Shown: positions 1 through 8,862, counted from the first letter of the stretch. The stretch: 64,000 nucleotides of DNA from JAHJQZ01 sp963675235 (GCA_963675235.2 CAXXFU010000002.1:1054001-1118000); one strand, 5' to 3'. Translations and numbers: made by a program. The notes: generated from the letters alone by a model not told the origin.

Positions 1-1735
1 CCAGCATCTCGTTGAGTGCGTCGAGCACTTCGGAGACCCTGAGATCCTTGATCTCGGTGACGGCAGAGGAAAATTCCTGCCAGAAGCGGCGGAGCACGTC
101 CTTGTAGGCGATTTCGCCGGCAGAAATCTTGTCGAGTTCCTCTTCGAGGCCGGCGGTGAAGCCGTATTCGACGTAGCGGGTGAAAAAACTCTCCAGAAAG
201 GCCGTGACAATGCGTCCGCGGTCCTCGGGAATGAGCGTACGCTTTTCCAGCCTGACGTAGTTGCGGTCCTGCAGGACCGACATCGTCGCCGCGTAGGTCG
301 AGGGACGGCCGATGCCGAGCTCTTCCATCTTCTTGATCAGGCCGGCTTCGGTATAGCGCGGCGGCGGCTGGGTGAAATGCTGCTGGATATCGCAGGACTG
401 GAGCGCCGGGGAATCACCGGTTTCGAGCGGCGGCAACTCGCGGCTGTCGCCATCCTCGTCGTCCTTGTCCTCGCTCGCCTGGACGCCGTACAGCGCCAGG
501 AATCCGGGGAAGGTGACGACCGAGCCAACGGCACGCAGCATGATGTCGCGATCGGCCTTTACCGCGATGTCGGCAGTGGTGCGCTCGATCTGGGCGGCCT
601 TCATCTGGCTTGCCAACGTGCGCCGCCAGATCAGGGCGTAGAGCTTGAGCTGGTCCGGATCGGTGCTCAGGCTGTCCGGATGCGCGAACATGTCGGTCGG
701 GCGGATGGCTTCGTGCGCCTCCTGGGCGTTTTTGGCCTTGGTCTGGTAGAGGCGCGGCTTGTCTGGCAGATAGGCGTCACCGAACTCCTTGGAAATGGCG
801 CTGCGGGCCTGGTCGATGCCCTCGGGCGCCATCTGCACGGCGTCGGTACGCATGTAGGTGATGCGGCCATCCTCGTAGAGGCGCTGCGCGATCTGCATGG
901 TGCGCTTGGGCGCAAAGCCGAGACGCGAGGAAGCGTCCTGCTGCAGGGTCGAGGTGGTGAACGGCGGATAGGGATTGCGCTTGGTCGGCTTCTTCTCGAC
1001 CGATGCGACGCGGAAGCTGCCGGCCTCGATCGCGGTCTTGAGACGGCTCGCCTCGTCCTCGTTGCCGATGGCCAGTTTATCGGTCTTTTCCCCGTCGACC
1101 GAATAGAGCCGGGACAGAAACGGCTTTCCGGCCTGCATGAGCGTCGCCTCGACGCTCCAGTATTCCTGCGGCTTGAATTTCTCGATCTCGGCCTCTCGAT
1201 CGCACACCAGCCGCAGCGCCACGGACTGCACACGCCCGGCGGAACGCGAACCGGGGAGCTTGCGCCACAGCACCGGCGACAGGGTGAAACCGACGAGATA
1301 ATCGAGCGCGCGGCGCGCCAGATAGGCGTCGACCAGCGGCGCGTCGATCTCGCGCGGATGGGCCATGGCCTCGGTCACCGCCGATTTGGTGATGGCGTTG
1401 AAGACGACGCGCTTGACCGGTTTGCCCTTGATCGCCTTTTTCTGGTTGAGCACGTCGAGCACGTGCCAGGAAATCGCCTCGCCCTCGCGGTCAGGGTCAG
1501 TGGCGAGGATCAGCTCGTCGGCTTCCTTGGCGGATCGAGCGATGTCGGTTAGGCGCTTTTTCGACGCGGTGTCGACTTCCCAACTCATGGCGAAATCATC
1601 GTCCGGATTGACCGAGCCGTCCTTGGCCGGCAGGTCGCGCACATGTCCGAAGCTCGCCAGAACCTCGTAGTCCTTGCCCAGATACTTGTTGATGGTCTTT
1701 GCCTTGGCAGGGCTTTCGACAATGACGAGTTTCAT
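1..1735 (-). CDS. topA: DNA topoisomerase I (3' end beyond window)
   Basis: Type IA topoisomerase that relaxes negative supercoils by passing a strand through a transient single-strand break. The visible 578 residues start MKLVIVESPAKAK at the ATG complementary to 1733-1735, the standard TopA start with the Toprim catalytic Glu. They continue through the Toprim acidic motif ATDPDREGEA and reach the active-site motif ITYMRTD, whose nucleophilic Tyr is about residue 294 (codon 854-856). The later GIGRPSTYA motif is present near the left edge. The reading frame is still open at base 1, so the C-terminal zinc-ribbon or basic tail cannot be judged. dprA lies 115 bases upstream on the same strand, a frequent pairing in alphaproteobacteria. 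Identification is secure; only the end is missing. Confidence 0.97.
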   Translation of the reverse strand, partial: MKLVIVESPAKAKTINKYLGKDYEVLASFGHVRDLPAKDGSVNPDDDFAMSWEVDTASKKRLTDIARSAKEADELILATDPDREGEAISWHVLDVLNQKKAIKGKPVKRVVFNAITKSAVTEAMAHPREIDAPLVDAYLARRALDYLVGFTLSPVLWRKLPGSRSAGRVQSVALRLVCDREAEIEKFKPQEYWSVEATLMQAGKPFLSRLYSVDGEKTDKLAIGNEDEASRLKTAIEAGSFRVASVEKKPTKRNPYPPFTTSTLQQDASSRLGFAPKRTMQIAQRLYEDGRITYMRTDAVQMAPEGIDQARSAISKEFGDAYLPDKPRLYQTKAKNAQEAHEAIRPTDMFAHPDSLSTDPDQLKLYALIWRRTLASQMKAAQIERTTADIAVKADRDIMLRAVGSVVTFPGFLALYGVQASEDKDDEDGDSRELPPLETGDSPALQSCDIQQHFTQPPPRYTEAGLIKKMEELGIGRPSTYAATMSVLQDRNYVRLEKRTLIPEDRGRIVTAFLESFFTRYVEYGFTAGLEEELDKISAGEIAYKDVLRRFWQEFSSAVTEIKDLRVSEVLDALNEML

Positions 1736-1850
1736 GCCGAATGGGCTCCAGTCTCGCGTGTGAGGGGTCCGGTCGTTCGTGGCGGAGAGGCGCTGCAGGT
1801 CCCGGATGGAGGCGCAAAATGGTCATTCGCACCGTCGGTGTCAATCGCGC

Positions 1851-2993
1851 CTATTGCAATTGCCGGTCCGGCACAAGGCTGACGAGCTGGCCGCTGCCCC
1901 ATTCGATCCGTCCGGCAATATCTAGTTCCATCAGCATGATCTGCAAGGGTCCGGCGCCGATTCCGGTGTCCGCGACCAATTGATCCACGCTGACCGGAGT
2001 GGGGCTCAGAGCCGACAAAAGCCGGGCCCTGTCACCGTCGTCCGGCACGGAATCGGCTGCCGGCTGCGGCTCGAAATCATCCTCGGGCTCGAACAGGGGC
2101 AGGCGGGTGGGATCGGCCGTCCTCAGCTCGTCGAGCACGTCATCAACAGTGTTCACGAGCTTGGCACCTTGCTGGATGAGGCTGTTGGAGCCGACCGCGC
2201 GCGGATCGAGCGGCGACCCGGGTACGGCGAAGACCTCGCGATTCTGTTCGAGCGCCAGACGCGCCGTGATCAGCGAGCCCGAACGCTTTGCCGCCTCGAT
2301 GACGACGACTCCGCGCGACAGGCCGGAAACGATACGGTTGCGCCGCGGGAAATCGCGGGCGCGGGCCTCCCAGCCGAGCGGCATCTCGGAGAGTATCGCT
2401 CCACCCTGGTCTATGATCTGCCTTGCAAGCGGGATGTTTTCCTCCGGGTAGATGCGGTTGAGCCCGCCGGCAAGGACGGCAATCGTTCCACTTGCCAGCG
2501 CAGCCTTGTGCGCTGCCGCATCGACGCCGCGCGCCAGCCCGGAGACAATCGCGTATCCGGCCGCGCCCAGTCCTTCGGAGATAATGGCCGTCATGCGTCG
2601 CCCGGCGGTCGAGGCATTGCGGGCGCCGACGATGCCGACCGTTTTCGACCAGTCGAGGTTCTGGCCGCCGATGACGGCGATGACCGGCGGCGCACCGGCG
2701 GTGTGCAGCAGCAATGCCGGATAGTCCGGCTCGGGCATGGCCACGAAATGTCCACCGAGCCTGTCGAGCGCCGCGATCTCGTCACTGACCTCTGCAGGCG
2801 AGGGAATGGCAAGCGCCGAAGCGCCGCCCTTGCGGCCGAGTTCGGGAAGGGCATCGAGTGCTGCTGCCGCCGATCCGAACTGGCGCAGCAGCTTGGAGAA
2901 GGTCACCGGGCCGATCGAGCCGGTGCGAATGAGCCTGAGCCAGTCGATGAGCTGGCGGTCGCCGAACGGTCTGGCAGGTTCGGACGGGGTCAC
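1851..2993 (-). CDS. dprA: DNA-processing protein DprA
   Basis: DprA (Smf) binds incoming single-stranded DNA and loads RecA during transformation. The 380-residue product has an N-terminal SAM-like segment, then the Rossmann-type DprA core. Core motifs are VGIVGARNAS (about 110-120), VSGLARGVDAAAH, GGLNRIYPEEN, FPRRNRIVSGLS and VPGSPLDPRAVGSN. A C-terminal winged-helix region follows (LSALSPTPVSVDQLVADTG). The start codon is GTG (complement of 2991-2993), one base away from the plsY stop codon, so the two genes are almost certainly translationally coupled. DprA is widespread even in species not known to be competent, so its presence does not prove natural transformation. Confidence 0.95.
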   Translation of the reverse strand: MTPSEPARPFGDRQLIDWLRLIRTGSIGPVTFSKLLRQFGSAAAALDALPELGRKGGASALAIPSPAEVSDEIAALDRLGGHFVAMPEPDYPALLLHTAGAPPVIAVIGGQNLDWSKTVGIVGARNASTAGRRMTAIISEGLGAAGYAIVSGLARGVDAAAHKAALASGTIAVLAGGLNRIYPEENIPLARQIIDQGGAILSEMPLGWEARARDFPRRNRIVSGLSRGVVVIEAAKRSGSLITARLALEQNREVFAVPGSPLDPRAVGSNSLIQQGAKLVNTVDDVLDELRTADPTRLPLFEPEDDFEPQPAADSVPDDGDRARLLSALSPTPVSVDQLVADTGIGAGPLQIMLMELDIAGRIEWGSGQLVSLVPDRQLQ

Positions 2994-2994
2994 T

Positions 2995-3609
2995 TCAGGC
3001 CTTCTTCTCCGACCCGATCTTGGGCTCGGTGCCGTCGATGAGGCGGCGGATGTTGGCGCGGTGCTTGTAGATCAGCAAAAGCGTCATCAGGGCCGCACCG
3101 GTCGCCAGATGCGTTCCCGACCAGAACAGCGCGAACAGCGGCGCCGATGCGGCGGCGGTGAGGGCGGCGAGCGAGGAGTATTTGCGCGTCAGCGCCATGA
3201 TCAGCCAGACCAGGCAGAACAGCAGGCCGACGATCCAGTTGATCGCGAGCATGGCGCCGATATAGGTGGCGACGCCCTTGCCGCCCTTGAAGCCCAGCCA
3301 GACCGGGAACAGGTGGCCGACAAAGGCGGCGATACCGGCAAAGGAATAGGCCAGAGGTGGTTCGGGGACGAAATAGCGGACGATCAGCACGGCGGCGGCG
3401 GCCTTGCCGGCGTCGAGCAGCAGCGTTGCCGCGGCCAGCCCCTTGTTGCCGGTCCGCAGGACATTGGTCGCGCCGATATTGCCCGAGCCGATGGCACGGA
3501 TGTCACCGTGACCGGCGAGGCGGGTGAGAATCAGACCGAAGGGAATCGAGCCCATCAGATAGCCGAAGGCGATGGCGATCAGCGTTTCGGGCGCCCAGAG
3601 CAGTTCCAT
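2995..3609 (-). CDS. plsY: Glycerol-3-phosphate acyltransferase PlsY
   Basis: Integral membrane acyltransferase using acyl-phosphate to acylate glycerol-3-phosphate, the first step of phospholipid synthesis. The 204-residue protein has about five hydrophobic segments and the family's loop motifs: GSGNIGATNVLR, HLFPVWLGFKGGKGVAT and the C-terminal YKHRANIRRLIDGTEPKIG. I chose the ATG complementary to 3607-3609 (MELLWAPE). It follows a GAGGAG ribosome-binding site lying in the last codons of the preceding gene, and the longer in-frame extension lacks family similarity. It sits between the pyrBC pair and dprA on the same strand with minimal spacing, so it is probably part of that operon. Confidence 0.95.
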   Translation of the reverse strand: MELLWAPETLIAIAFGYLMGSIPFGLILTRLAGHGDIRAIGSGNIGATNVLRTGNKGLAAATLLLDAGKAAAAVLIVRYFVPEPPLAYSFAGIAAFVGHLFPVWLGFKGGKGVATYIGAMLAINWIVGLLFCLVWLIMALTRKYSSLAALTAAASAPLFALFWSGTHLATGAALMTLLLIYKHRANIRRLIDGTEPKIGSEKKA

Positions 3610-3613
3610 GTTC

Positions 3614-4912
3614 TCATTTCTCCTCGTGGCGATAAACGGGTGCGCCGCCGACAATGGTCGTCATGACCTTGCCGGTGAAGCGCGCGCCTTCGAAGGCGGA
3701 ATTGCGTGCCCGCGAACGTATCGCCTGTTCACTCTGAACCCAAGGGTAGTCGAGATCGACAAGAATCAGGTCGGCCGGGGCACCCCTGGCGATGCGCCCC
3801 GCCGGAAGGCCGAGGATCTCCGCCGGTCGGCTTGTCATGGCAGCAAGAACCGTCATCAGCGGCACCTCGCCCGATTGAACCAGCCGCAGAGCTGCCGCCA
3901 GCAGTGTTTCGAGCCCGATGGCGCCATTGGCCGCCTCGGCGAAGGGCCGGCGCTTGACCTCCGAATCCTGCGGATCGTGGTCGGAATGGATGGTGTCGAT
4001 CACCCCGTCTCTTAGCCCGTCGATGACGGCCTGGCGGTCGGCTTCGGCGCGCAAGGGCGGATCGAGTTTGAAGAAGGTCCGATACGAGCCGATGTCGGTC
4101 TCGTTCAGTGCCAGCGAATTGATCGAGACACCGCAGGTGAGATGGGCATTGCCCGCCTTGTGACGCCGGACGATATCGATCGAATGGGCACAGGACACCT
4201 GGGCGGCGTGGTAATTGACCCCGGTCAGATTGGCGAGCTGCAGATCGCGTTCGAGCGGAATGGTCTCGGCTTCGCGCGGGATACCCTTGAGCCCGAGACC
4301 GGTTGCGAACAACCCGTTGTTCATGACGCCATCGCCGACAAGGCTCGGATCGGCGAGGTGGTGGGCGATGGTCAGGCCGAAATTGGCGGCATAGCTGAAC
4401 GCGGCCTTGAGCACGGCAGCCGATGCGACGGAGCGCCGCCCGTCGGTGAAACAGACCGCGCCCGCTTCGGCCAGCAGGCCGAATTCGGTAATTTCCTCGC
4501 CCTCGAGGCCCCTGGTGATCGCCGCCGAAGGCAGGACGTTGACGATGGCAGTATCGCGGGCACGGCGCAAAAGGAAATCGACCAGCGCCGCGTCGTCGAT
4601 GACCGGGTTGGCGTCGGGCATCATGACGAAGCTGGTCACGCCACCGGCGGCGGCGGCTTCCGAGGCGCTTTTCAGCGTTTCGCGGTATTCGAACCCCGGC
4701 TCGCCGGTAAACACGCGCATGTCGATGAGGCCAGGCGCCAGCACCAGCCCGCCAGCATCGATGCGCGTGACATTGGCCGGTGCGCCCGGCACTGCGCCCT
4801 CGACGACATCGATGATCACGCCATCATCGGCGAGCACGGCGCCGTTGATGTCGCGGCCTGAGGCCGGATCGAGGATGCGGGCGTTCTCGACAACAAGGGG
4901 GTTTGCCATCAT
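3614..4912 (-). CDS. Dihydroorotase-family protein next to pyrB, probably non-catalytic (PyrC'/PyrX type)
   Basis: A 432-residue amidohydrolase-family protein homologous to class I dihydroorotase, usually annotated pyrC. The fold-defining stretch is present: PGLIDMRVFTGEPGFEY, followed later by SDHDPQ and the C-terminal PAGRIARGAPADL. The metal-binding HxH that should sit at residues 66-68 reads R-V-F, and the downstream His-containing TPHH-like segment reads VSINSLAL. Only the catalytic Asp region (SDHD) is kept. In Pseudomonas such a pyrB-linked inactive homologue (PyrC') is needed to assemble aspartate transcarbamoylase, while active dihydroorotase is encoded elsewhere; by inference the same applies here. 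The start ATGATG overlaps the pyrB stop by four bases (ATGA), so translation is coupled. Confidence 0.88.
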   Translation of the reverse strand: MMANPLVVENARILDPASGRDINGAVLADDGVIIDVVEGAVPGAPANVTRIDAGGLVLAPGLIDMRVFTGEPGFEYRETLKSASEAAAAGGVTSFVMMPDANPVIDDAALVDFLLRRARDTAIVNVLPSAAITRGLEGEEITEFGLLAEAGAVCFTDGRRSVASAAVLKAAFSYAANFGLTIAHHLADPSLVGDGVMNNGLFATGLGLKGIPREAETIPLERDLQLANLTGVNYHAAQVSCAHSIDIVRRHKAGNAHLTCGVSINSLALNETDIGSYRTFFKLDPPLRAEADRQAVIDGLRDGVIDTIHSDHDPQDSEVKRRPFAEAANGAIGLETLLAAALRLVQSGEVPLMTVLAAMTSRPAEILGLPAGRIARGAPADLILVDLDYPWVQSEQAIRSRARNSAFEGARFTGKVMTTIVGGAPVYRHEEK

Positions 4913-5886
4913 GCCGCCTCCGCACTGCCGCCGAGCAGGGCTTCGAGCACGCCCATGCGGACGGCAACCCCCATCTCGACCTGTTCGGTGATCACCGATT
5001 GCGGACCGTCTGCGATGACCGGGTCGATCTCGACGCCACGGTTCATCGGACCGGGATGCATGACCAGCGCATCGGGTCGGGCCAGCGCCAGCTTGTCGGC
5101 ATCGAGTCCGTAGAAATGGAAATACTCGCGCACCGAGGGAATCATCCGTCCCGAGGCGCGCTCGTGCTGCAGCCGCAGCATCATGACGACATCGACATCC
5201 TTCAGGCCCGTGCGCATGTCGGTGAAGGCCTCGGCGAACTGGTCGATGCCCGAAGGCAGCAGGGTTCGCGGCGCGATAACACGGGTGCGGACATTGAGGG
5301 CGTTGAGCAGCAGGAGATTGGAGCGTGCAACCCGCGAATTGGCGATATCGCCGCAAATGGCAACGGTCAGCCCATCGAGCCGGCCCTTGTGGCGGCGAAT
5401 GGTCAAGGCGTCGAGCAGGGCCTGCGTCGGATGTTCATGGGCGCCGTCGCCGGCATTGATCACCGAGCAGCCGACCTTTTGCGACAAGAGCTCCACCGCA
5501 CCCGCCGCCGAATGGCGGATGACGATGACGTCGGGCTGCATGGCGTTGAGCGTTGCCGCCGTGTCGATCAGCGTCTCGCCCTTGGCGACCGAGCTCGTCT
5601 TGACCGACATGTTGACCACCTGCGCGCCGAGCCGGTTGCCGGCGATCTCGAAGCTCGCCTGGGTCCGGGTCGAGTTCTCGAAGAACAGGTTGATCTGGGT
5701 TTTGCCGGAGAGCGAGGTGCCGATCTTTTTTTGCCGCGATACCGGGATCATCGCTTCGGCGCGGTCGAGCAGGCCGAGGATTTCGAGCCTGTTGAGATTG
5801 GCAATACCGAGTAGATGCCGATGGGCGAACGGCGCTTCAAGGGCATTGCTTGCTTCGATCTCTGCCATCGGCGCCATTCCCTCCAT
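4909..5886 (-). CDS. pyrB: Aspartate carbamoyltransferase catalytic subunit
   Basis: Catalyses carbamoyl phosphate plus aspartate to carbamoyl aspartate, the committed step of pyrimidine synthesis. The 325-residue protein shows the carbamoyl-phosphate motif FFENSTRTQASFE, the HPTQALLDALTIRRH motif and the aspartate-binding MMLRLQHERASG, with HPGPMNRG near the end. This is the ATCase rather than the OTCase pattern. No pyrI regulatory-subunit gene is adjacent. The longer N-terminus and the coupled dihydroorotase-like gene fit the class A ATCase found in pseudomonads and rhizobia, a complex with an inactive dihydroorotase homologue. Three in-frame ATGs lie in the first seven codons, so the exact start is uncertain by a few residues. 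Confidence 0.96.
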   Translation of the reverse strand: MEGMAPMAEIEASNALEAPFAHRHLLGIANLNRLEILGLLDRAEAMIPVSRQKKIGTSLSGKTQINLFFENSTRTQASFEIAGNRLGAQVVNMSVKTSSVAKGETLIDTAATLNAMQPDVIVIRHSAAGAVELLSQKVGCSVINAGDGAHEHPTQALLDALTIRRHKGRLDGLTVAICGDIANSRVARSNLLLLNALNVRTRVIAPRTLLPSGIDQFAEAFTDMRTGLKDVDVVMMLRLQHERASGRMIPSVREYFHFYGLDADKLALARPDALVMHPGPMNRGVEIDPVIADGPQSVITEQVEMGVAVRMGVLEALLGGSAEAA

Positions 5887-5940
5887 GTGGGAGCGGTCTA
5901 GCCAAGGCGGGGGGCGGGGGCAAGACCCGTCACGCTGCCT

Positions 5941-6885
5941 TTACGCCAAACCGGTGAATTGCATGGCCCACCAGAGAAAAAGCGGCAGGGTGACGAAGGA
6001 GGCGATGACCTGCGCTGTCAGCGTCGCGGCATAGAGTTCGGCGTCGCCACCCATCTCCCGCGCCAGCACAAAACCGTTGACCGCAGTCGGGACCGCCGTC
6101 GCCAGAACCACGATGACGAAATCCATGCCGGTCACGCCGAACACAAGCGCAAATCCAATGCCGACAAGGGGATAGACGAGCAGCTTGGCAACACTCGCCA
6201 GCACGACAAGCGCTCCGGTCTTTTGTACGGCATGCCAGCTCAGAGCGGCTCCCAAGGCCAGCAGGGAAACGCCAAGTGCACCGTCGCCGGCCAGTTCCAG
6301 CGTCGATGTGACCATTTCGGGCAGAACCACGCCGGAAAAGCGAATGCAGAGGCCGATCAACAGTCCCCACATGATCGGATTGCGAACAAGCGATAGCGCA
6401 ATGGTCCTGATGGGCGCAGGCTCCTTGCCGGCATAGGCTGCCAGGACCAGGATGCTGGAGGTGTTGAGAACCGGCACCAGCACCACGAAAACCACCGCCA
6501 GAAGTGCCAGGCCCGATGCGCCAAACAGCTTGTCGGCAATGGCAAGGGCAATGAAACCATGCCAGCGGATCGTGGTCTGGTAAAACGTCGTGAATGCCGG
6601 GCCGTCAACGCTCAGCCAGCGTTGAATCGGCCTGCGCGCCAACCAGGCGCTCACGCACATGACGACGCTCGTCGCCAGAATGGTCGAGGCGAAAGCCAGG
6701 GCGTGTCCGATATCAAGCGAGGCGTCCGAAAGCACCAGTATCAGCAGCGCCGGCAAAAGGATCAGGAACACGATCTGCTCGACGCCGCGCCACTTCTCAT
6801 CGGTGATGAGACTGGATTTGCGAAGGCCGAAGCCAATGGCAATCAAAATGAAGACGGGCAGGAGGCTGGCGTAAATGGAGAACAT
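5941..6885 (-). CDS. AEC-family (auxin efflux carrier type) transporter
   Basis: A 314-residue, very hydrophobic protein with about ten predicted membrane segments arranged in two halves, as in the auxin efflux carrier / malonate permease family. Recognisable features are the N-terminal FILIAIGFGLRKSSLI and the central cytoplasmic stretch around AYAGKEPAPIRTIALSLVRNPIMWG, followed by a second hydrophobic bundle ending FLWWAMQFTG. Characterised bacterial members export or import small organic acids, but the substrate cannot be read from sequence. It is on the same strand as pyrB, 54 bases downstream of ruvX, and has no obvious functional link with either. Confidence 0.85.
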   Translation of the reverse strand: MFSIYASLLPVFILIAIGFGLRKSSLITDEKWRGVEQIVFLILLPALLILVLSDASLDIGHALAFASTILATSVVMCVSAWLARRPIQRWLSVDGPAFTTFYQTTIRWHGFIALAIADKLFGASGLALLAVVFVVLVPVLNTSSILVLAAYAGKEPAPIRTIALSLVRNPIMWGLLIGLCIRFSGVVLPEMVTSTLELAGDGALGVSLLALGAALSWHAVQKTGALVVLASVAKLLVYPLVGIGFALVFGVTGMDFVIVVLATAVPTAVNGFVLAREMGGDAELYAATLTAQVIASFVTLPLFLWWAMQFTGLA

Positions 6886-6936
6886 GGTTCTTCGGCAAAC
6901 GGAGTAGGGCGCCGACAGAGCTGGCGTCGCGGAAGG

Positions 6937-7425
6937 CTATCCCGAATGGCGCATCCGGTCGAGCGCTCCTTGAAGGATATAGGCCGCCGCCAGCTTATCG
7001 ACGACCTCTCCCCGTTTGGCCCGCGACATATCCGCCTCGATCAGGGTACGCGTTACCGCCGCCGTCGACCAGCGTTCGTCCCAGAAGGCGACGGGCAGAG
7101 CGGTTTTCTGGCCGAGGTTGCGAACGAAGGCGCGGGTCGATTGCGCGCGCGGACCTTCGGACCCGTCCATGTTGAGCGGCATACCGATGACAATGCCGGT
7201 GACGTTGTTTTCTGCGATCAGGACCAGCAGGCGCTCGGCGTCGGCGGTGAACTTTTTCCGGCGGATGGTCTCTATCGGGGTGGCGCTGTATCTCAGCCCG
7301 TCCGAGATTGCGACACCTATGGTCTTGGTGCCGAGGTCGAGCCCCATCAGCTTGCCCGAACCGGGCAGGGTGGCGAGCGAATTGGCTTCAGGCGCATCGG
7401 TCATCGGGGCGTTTTCATTTGGCAT
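6937..7425 (-). CDS. ruvX: RuvX/YqgF Holliday junction resolvase-like protein
   Basis: YqgF-family RNase H-fold nuclease, implicated in 5' end processing of pre-16S rRNA and originally proposed as a Holliday junction resolvase. The core has the family motifs GLDLGTKTIGVAISD (first catalytic Asp), IVIGMPLNMDGSEGPRA, FWDERWSTAAV and the terminal Asp region VVDKLAAAYILQ. The start is uncertain: ATG at 7425 gives 162 residues, ATG at 7404 is shorter, and ATG at 7455 has a weak GGAAA upstream. The core homology begins only at GSGKLMGLDLG, so all candidates retain the domain. A divergent gene begins 57 bases upstream. Confidence 0.9.
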   Translation of the reverse strand: MPNENAPMTDAPEANSLATLPGSGKLMGLDLGTKTIGVAISDGLRYSATPIETIRRKKFTADAERLLVLIAENNVTGIVIGMPLNMDGSEGPRAQSTRAFVRNLGQKTALPVAFWDERWSTAAVTRTLIEADMSRAKRGEVVDKLAAAYILQGALDRMRHSG

Positions 7426-7482
7426 GAGGCGGTTTGGCGCATATTGGCTGATCATGGCAATCAATTTCCGATAATTCGCCCC

Positions 7483-8007
7483 ATGAAGCTGACCTGGTTC
7501 GCCAAATCCTGTTTCCGCCTGCATGTTGGTGGACGCATCATCGTCACCGACCCGCACGAGGCGCCGCCAGATATCGCGCAGCACGAACTGCTGTCCGGAG
7601 CCGATGACGTCATCGATCTGTGCGTCAATGACCTTGCCGCCTTCGATGCCAGCAACTGGGCAAGGCGGCCGCGCCTGAGGCTGATCGATGCTCCCGAGGA
7701 GATCGCCTCGAGCGTCAGCGCCTTCGCCAAGGGCGGCCTTTTCGTCGGCTCCGAGGACGATGCGCCGCTCTTTCTCGCCCCGACGGGAACGGAGTGGGGC
7801 CGGTTCGCCGACGAGAGCGTGGTGGTGCTGCATGGGGCTTTTGCCACCATGCCCGACGAGTTGACGGCGCTGTGCACGCTGGCGCGCCCGCGCCTGGTGG
7901 CCCTTGCCGCCGATGTTTTCGACGCCGAACTGATCGATGCCATCGCCGCAGCCGCCCAGGGCGCGCCATTGCAGATCATGGAGCAGGGACTGGCGCTCGA
8001 AACCTGA
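7483..8007 (+). CDS. Short metallo-beta-lactamase-like protein lacking the metal motif
   Basis: A 174-residue protein whose start, MKLTWFAKSCFRLHVGG followed by IIVTDP, closely resembles the opening strands of UlaG/UPF0173-type metallo-beta-lactamase-fold hydrolases (MKLTWxGHSxFxI...DP). The HxHxDH zinc-binding motif that should follow is absent; that region reads DVIDLCVNDLAAFD. The C-terminal half (LVALAADVFDAELIDAIAAAAQG) is also atypical. It is therefore probably a non-zinc, possibly non-enzymatic derivative of the fold. The gene begins at the only ATG matching this N-terminus and runs towards gatC, 80 bases downstream. Function unknown. Confidence 0.75.
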   Translation: MKLTWFAKSCFRLHVGGRIIVTDPHEAPPDIAQHELLSGADDVIDLCVNDLAAFDASNWARRPRLRLIDAPEEIASSVSAFAKGGLFVGSEDDAPLFLAPTGTEWGRFADESVVVLHGAFATMPDELTALCTLARPRLVALAADVFDAELIDAIAAAAQGAPLQIMEQGLALET

Positions 8008-8087
8008 GCTGTGCGAGGGGAGTTGCCTCGACCCGTGCCGGCTTGCTAAATGCTCACCGGTTTTCACTCCCTTCCGAGGACTTTTCC

Positions 8088-8375
8088 ATGTCGGTCGACA
8101 AAGACACCGTCAAGCGCATTGCCCGGCTGGCGCGCATCCGCGTCGCCGAAGAGCAGCTCGAAAGCTACCAGGGCGAGCTCAACGCCATTCTCGGCTTTGT
8201 CGAGCAGCTCAACGAAGTCGACGTGTCCGGCGTCGAGCCGATGACCTCGGTCACCCCGATGGCACTGAGGATGCGCAAGGACAATGTGACCGACGGCGAC
8301 TACGCCGAAAAGGTCGTGACCAATGCCCCTTTGAGCGAAGACAATTTCTTCATGGTACCCAAGGTCGTCGAGTAG
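8088..8375 (+). CDS. gatC: Asp-tRNA(Asn)/Glu-tRNA(Gln) amidotransferase subunit C
   Basis: Small subunit of the GatCAB amidotransferase; it stabilises GatA and tethers it to GatB. The 95-residue product has the typical pattern: VKRIARLARIRVAEEQ, LNAILGFVEQLNEVDVSGVEPM and the C-terminal ENFFMVPKVVE, matching the end of nearly all GatC proteins. The ATG follows CCGAGGAC, a usable ribosome-binding site. gatA follows after one intervening acetyltransferase gene, so the usual gatC-gatA pair is split by an insertion here. gatB lies about 7 kb further on. Confidence 0.97.
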   Translation: MSVDKDTVKRIARLARIRVAEEQLESYQGELNAILGFVEQLNEVDVSGVEPMTSVTPMALRMRKDNVTDGDYAEKVVTNAPLSEDNFFMVPKVVE

Positions 8376-8382
8376 CCGCGCA

Positions 8383-8862
8383 ATGACCGTGTCGATTGCT
8401 GTCGAAACACCGCTTCAGGACGACGTCCGGACGCTGGTGGCCGCACTCAATGCCCACCTTGCTCCGCTGTCGCCGCCCGAATTCCAGTTCCAGATGACTG
8501 TCGAGCAGATGGCTGATCCCGCAACAACGGTGTTTGTTGCCCGGAGCGCGGCTGGCAAGCCCATCGGCATGGGTGCGCTGAAAGTGCATTCGCCCGAGCT
8601 TGCCGAGGTCAAGCGCATGTACACCTTGCCTGAAACGCGCGGACAGGGCGTGGGGCGTATGCTGCTTGATGCTATCGAAAAGCTGGCGCGCGAGAAAGCC
8701 ATCCCCGTGCTTAAGCTCGAAACCGGTTCGGCAAGCGGATTCGAACCGGCCTGGCGGCTGTACGAACGGGGCGGCTTTACGCGTTGTTCCGCCTTTGCCG
8801 ACTATCCAGAGAGCGACTATTCGGCCTACTACCAGAAGCAACTGGTGCCTGTGCCTGTCTGA
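8383..8862 (+). CDS. GNAT family N-acetyltransferase
   Basis: A 159-residue GNAT-fold acetyltransferase. The acetyl-CoA-binding motif A is clear at LPETRGQGVGRMLLDAI, preceded by the beta-strand region KPIGMGALKVHS and followed by motif B LYERGGFTRCSAF. It resembles the small-molecule/PhnO-like GNATs with EVKRMYTLPETRG, but the acceptor substrate is not deducible. It starts seven bases after the gatC stop and ends 71 bases before gatA, so it is probably cotranscribed with the amidotransferase genes even though no functional link is known. Confidence 0.88.
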   Translation: MTVSIAVETPLQDDVRTLVAALNAHLAPLSPPEFQFQMTVEQMADPATTVFVARSAAGKPIGMGALKVHSPELAEVKRMYTLPETRGQGVGRMLLDAIEKLAREKAIPVLKLETGSASGFEPAWRLYERGGFTRCSAFADYPESDYSAYYQKQLVPVPV

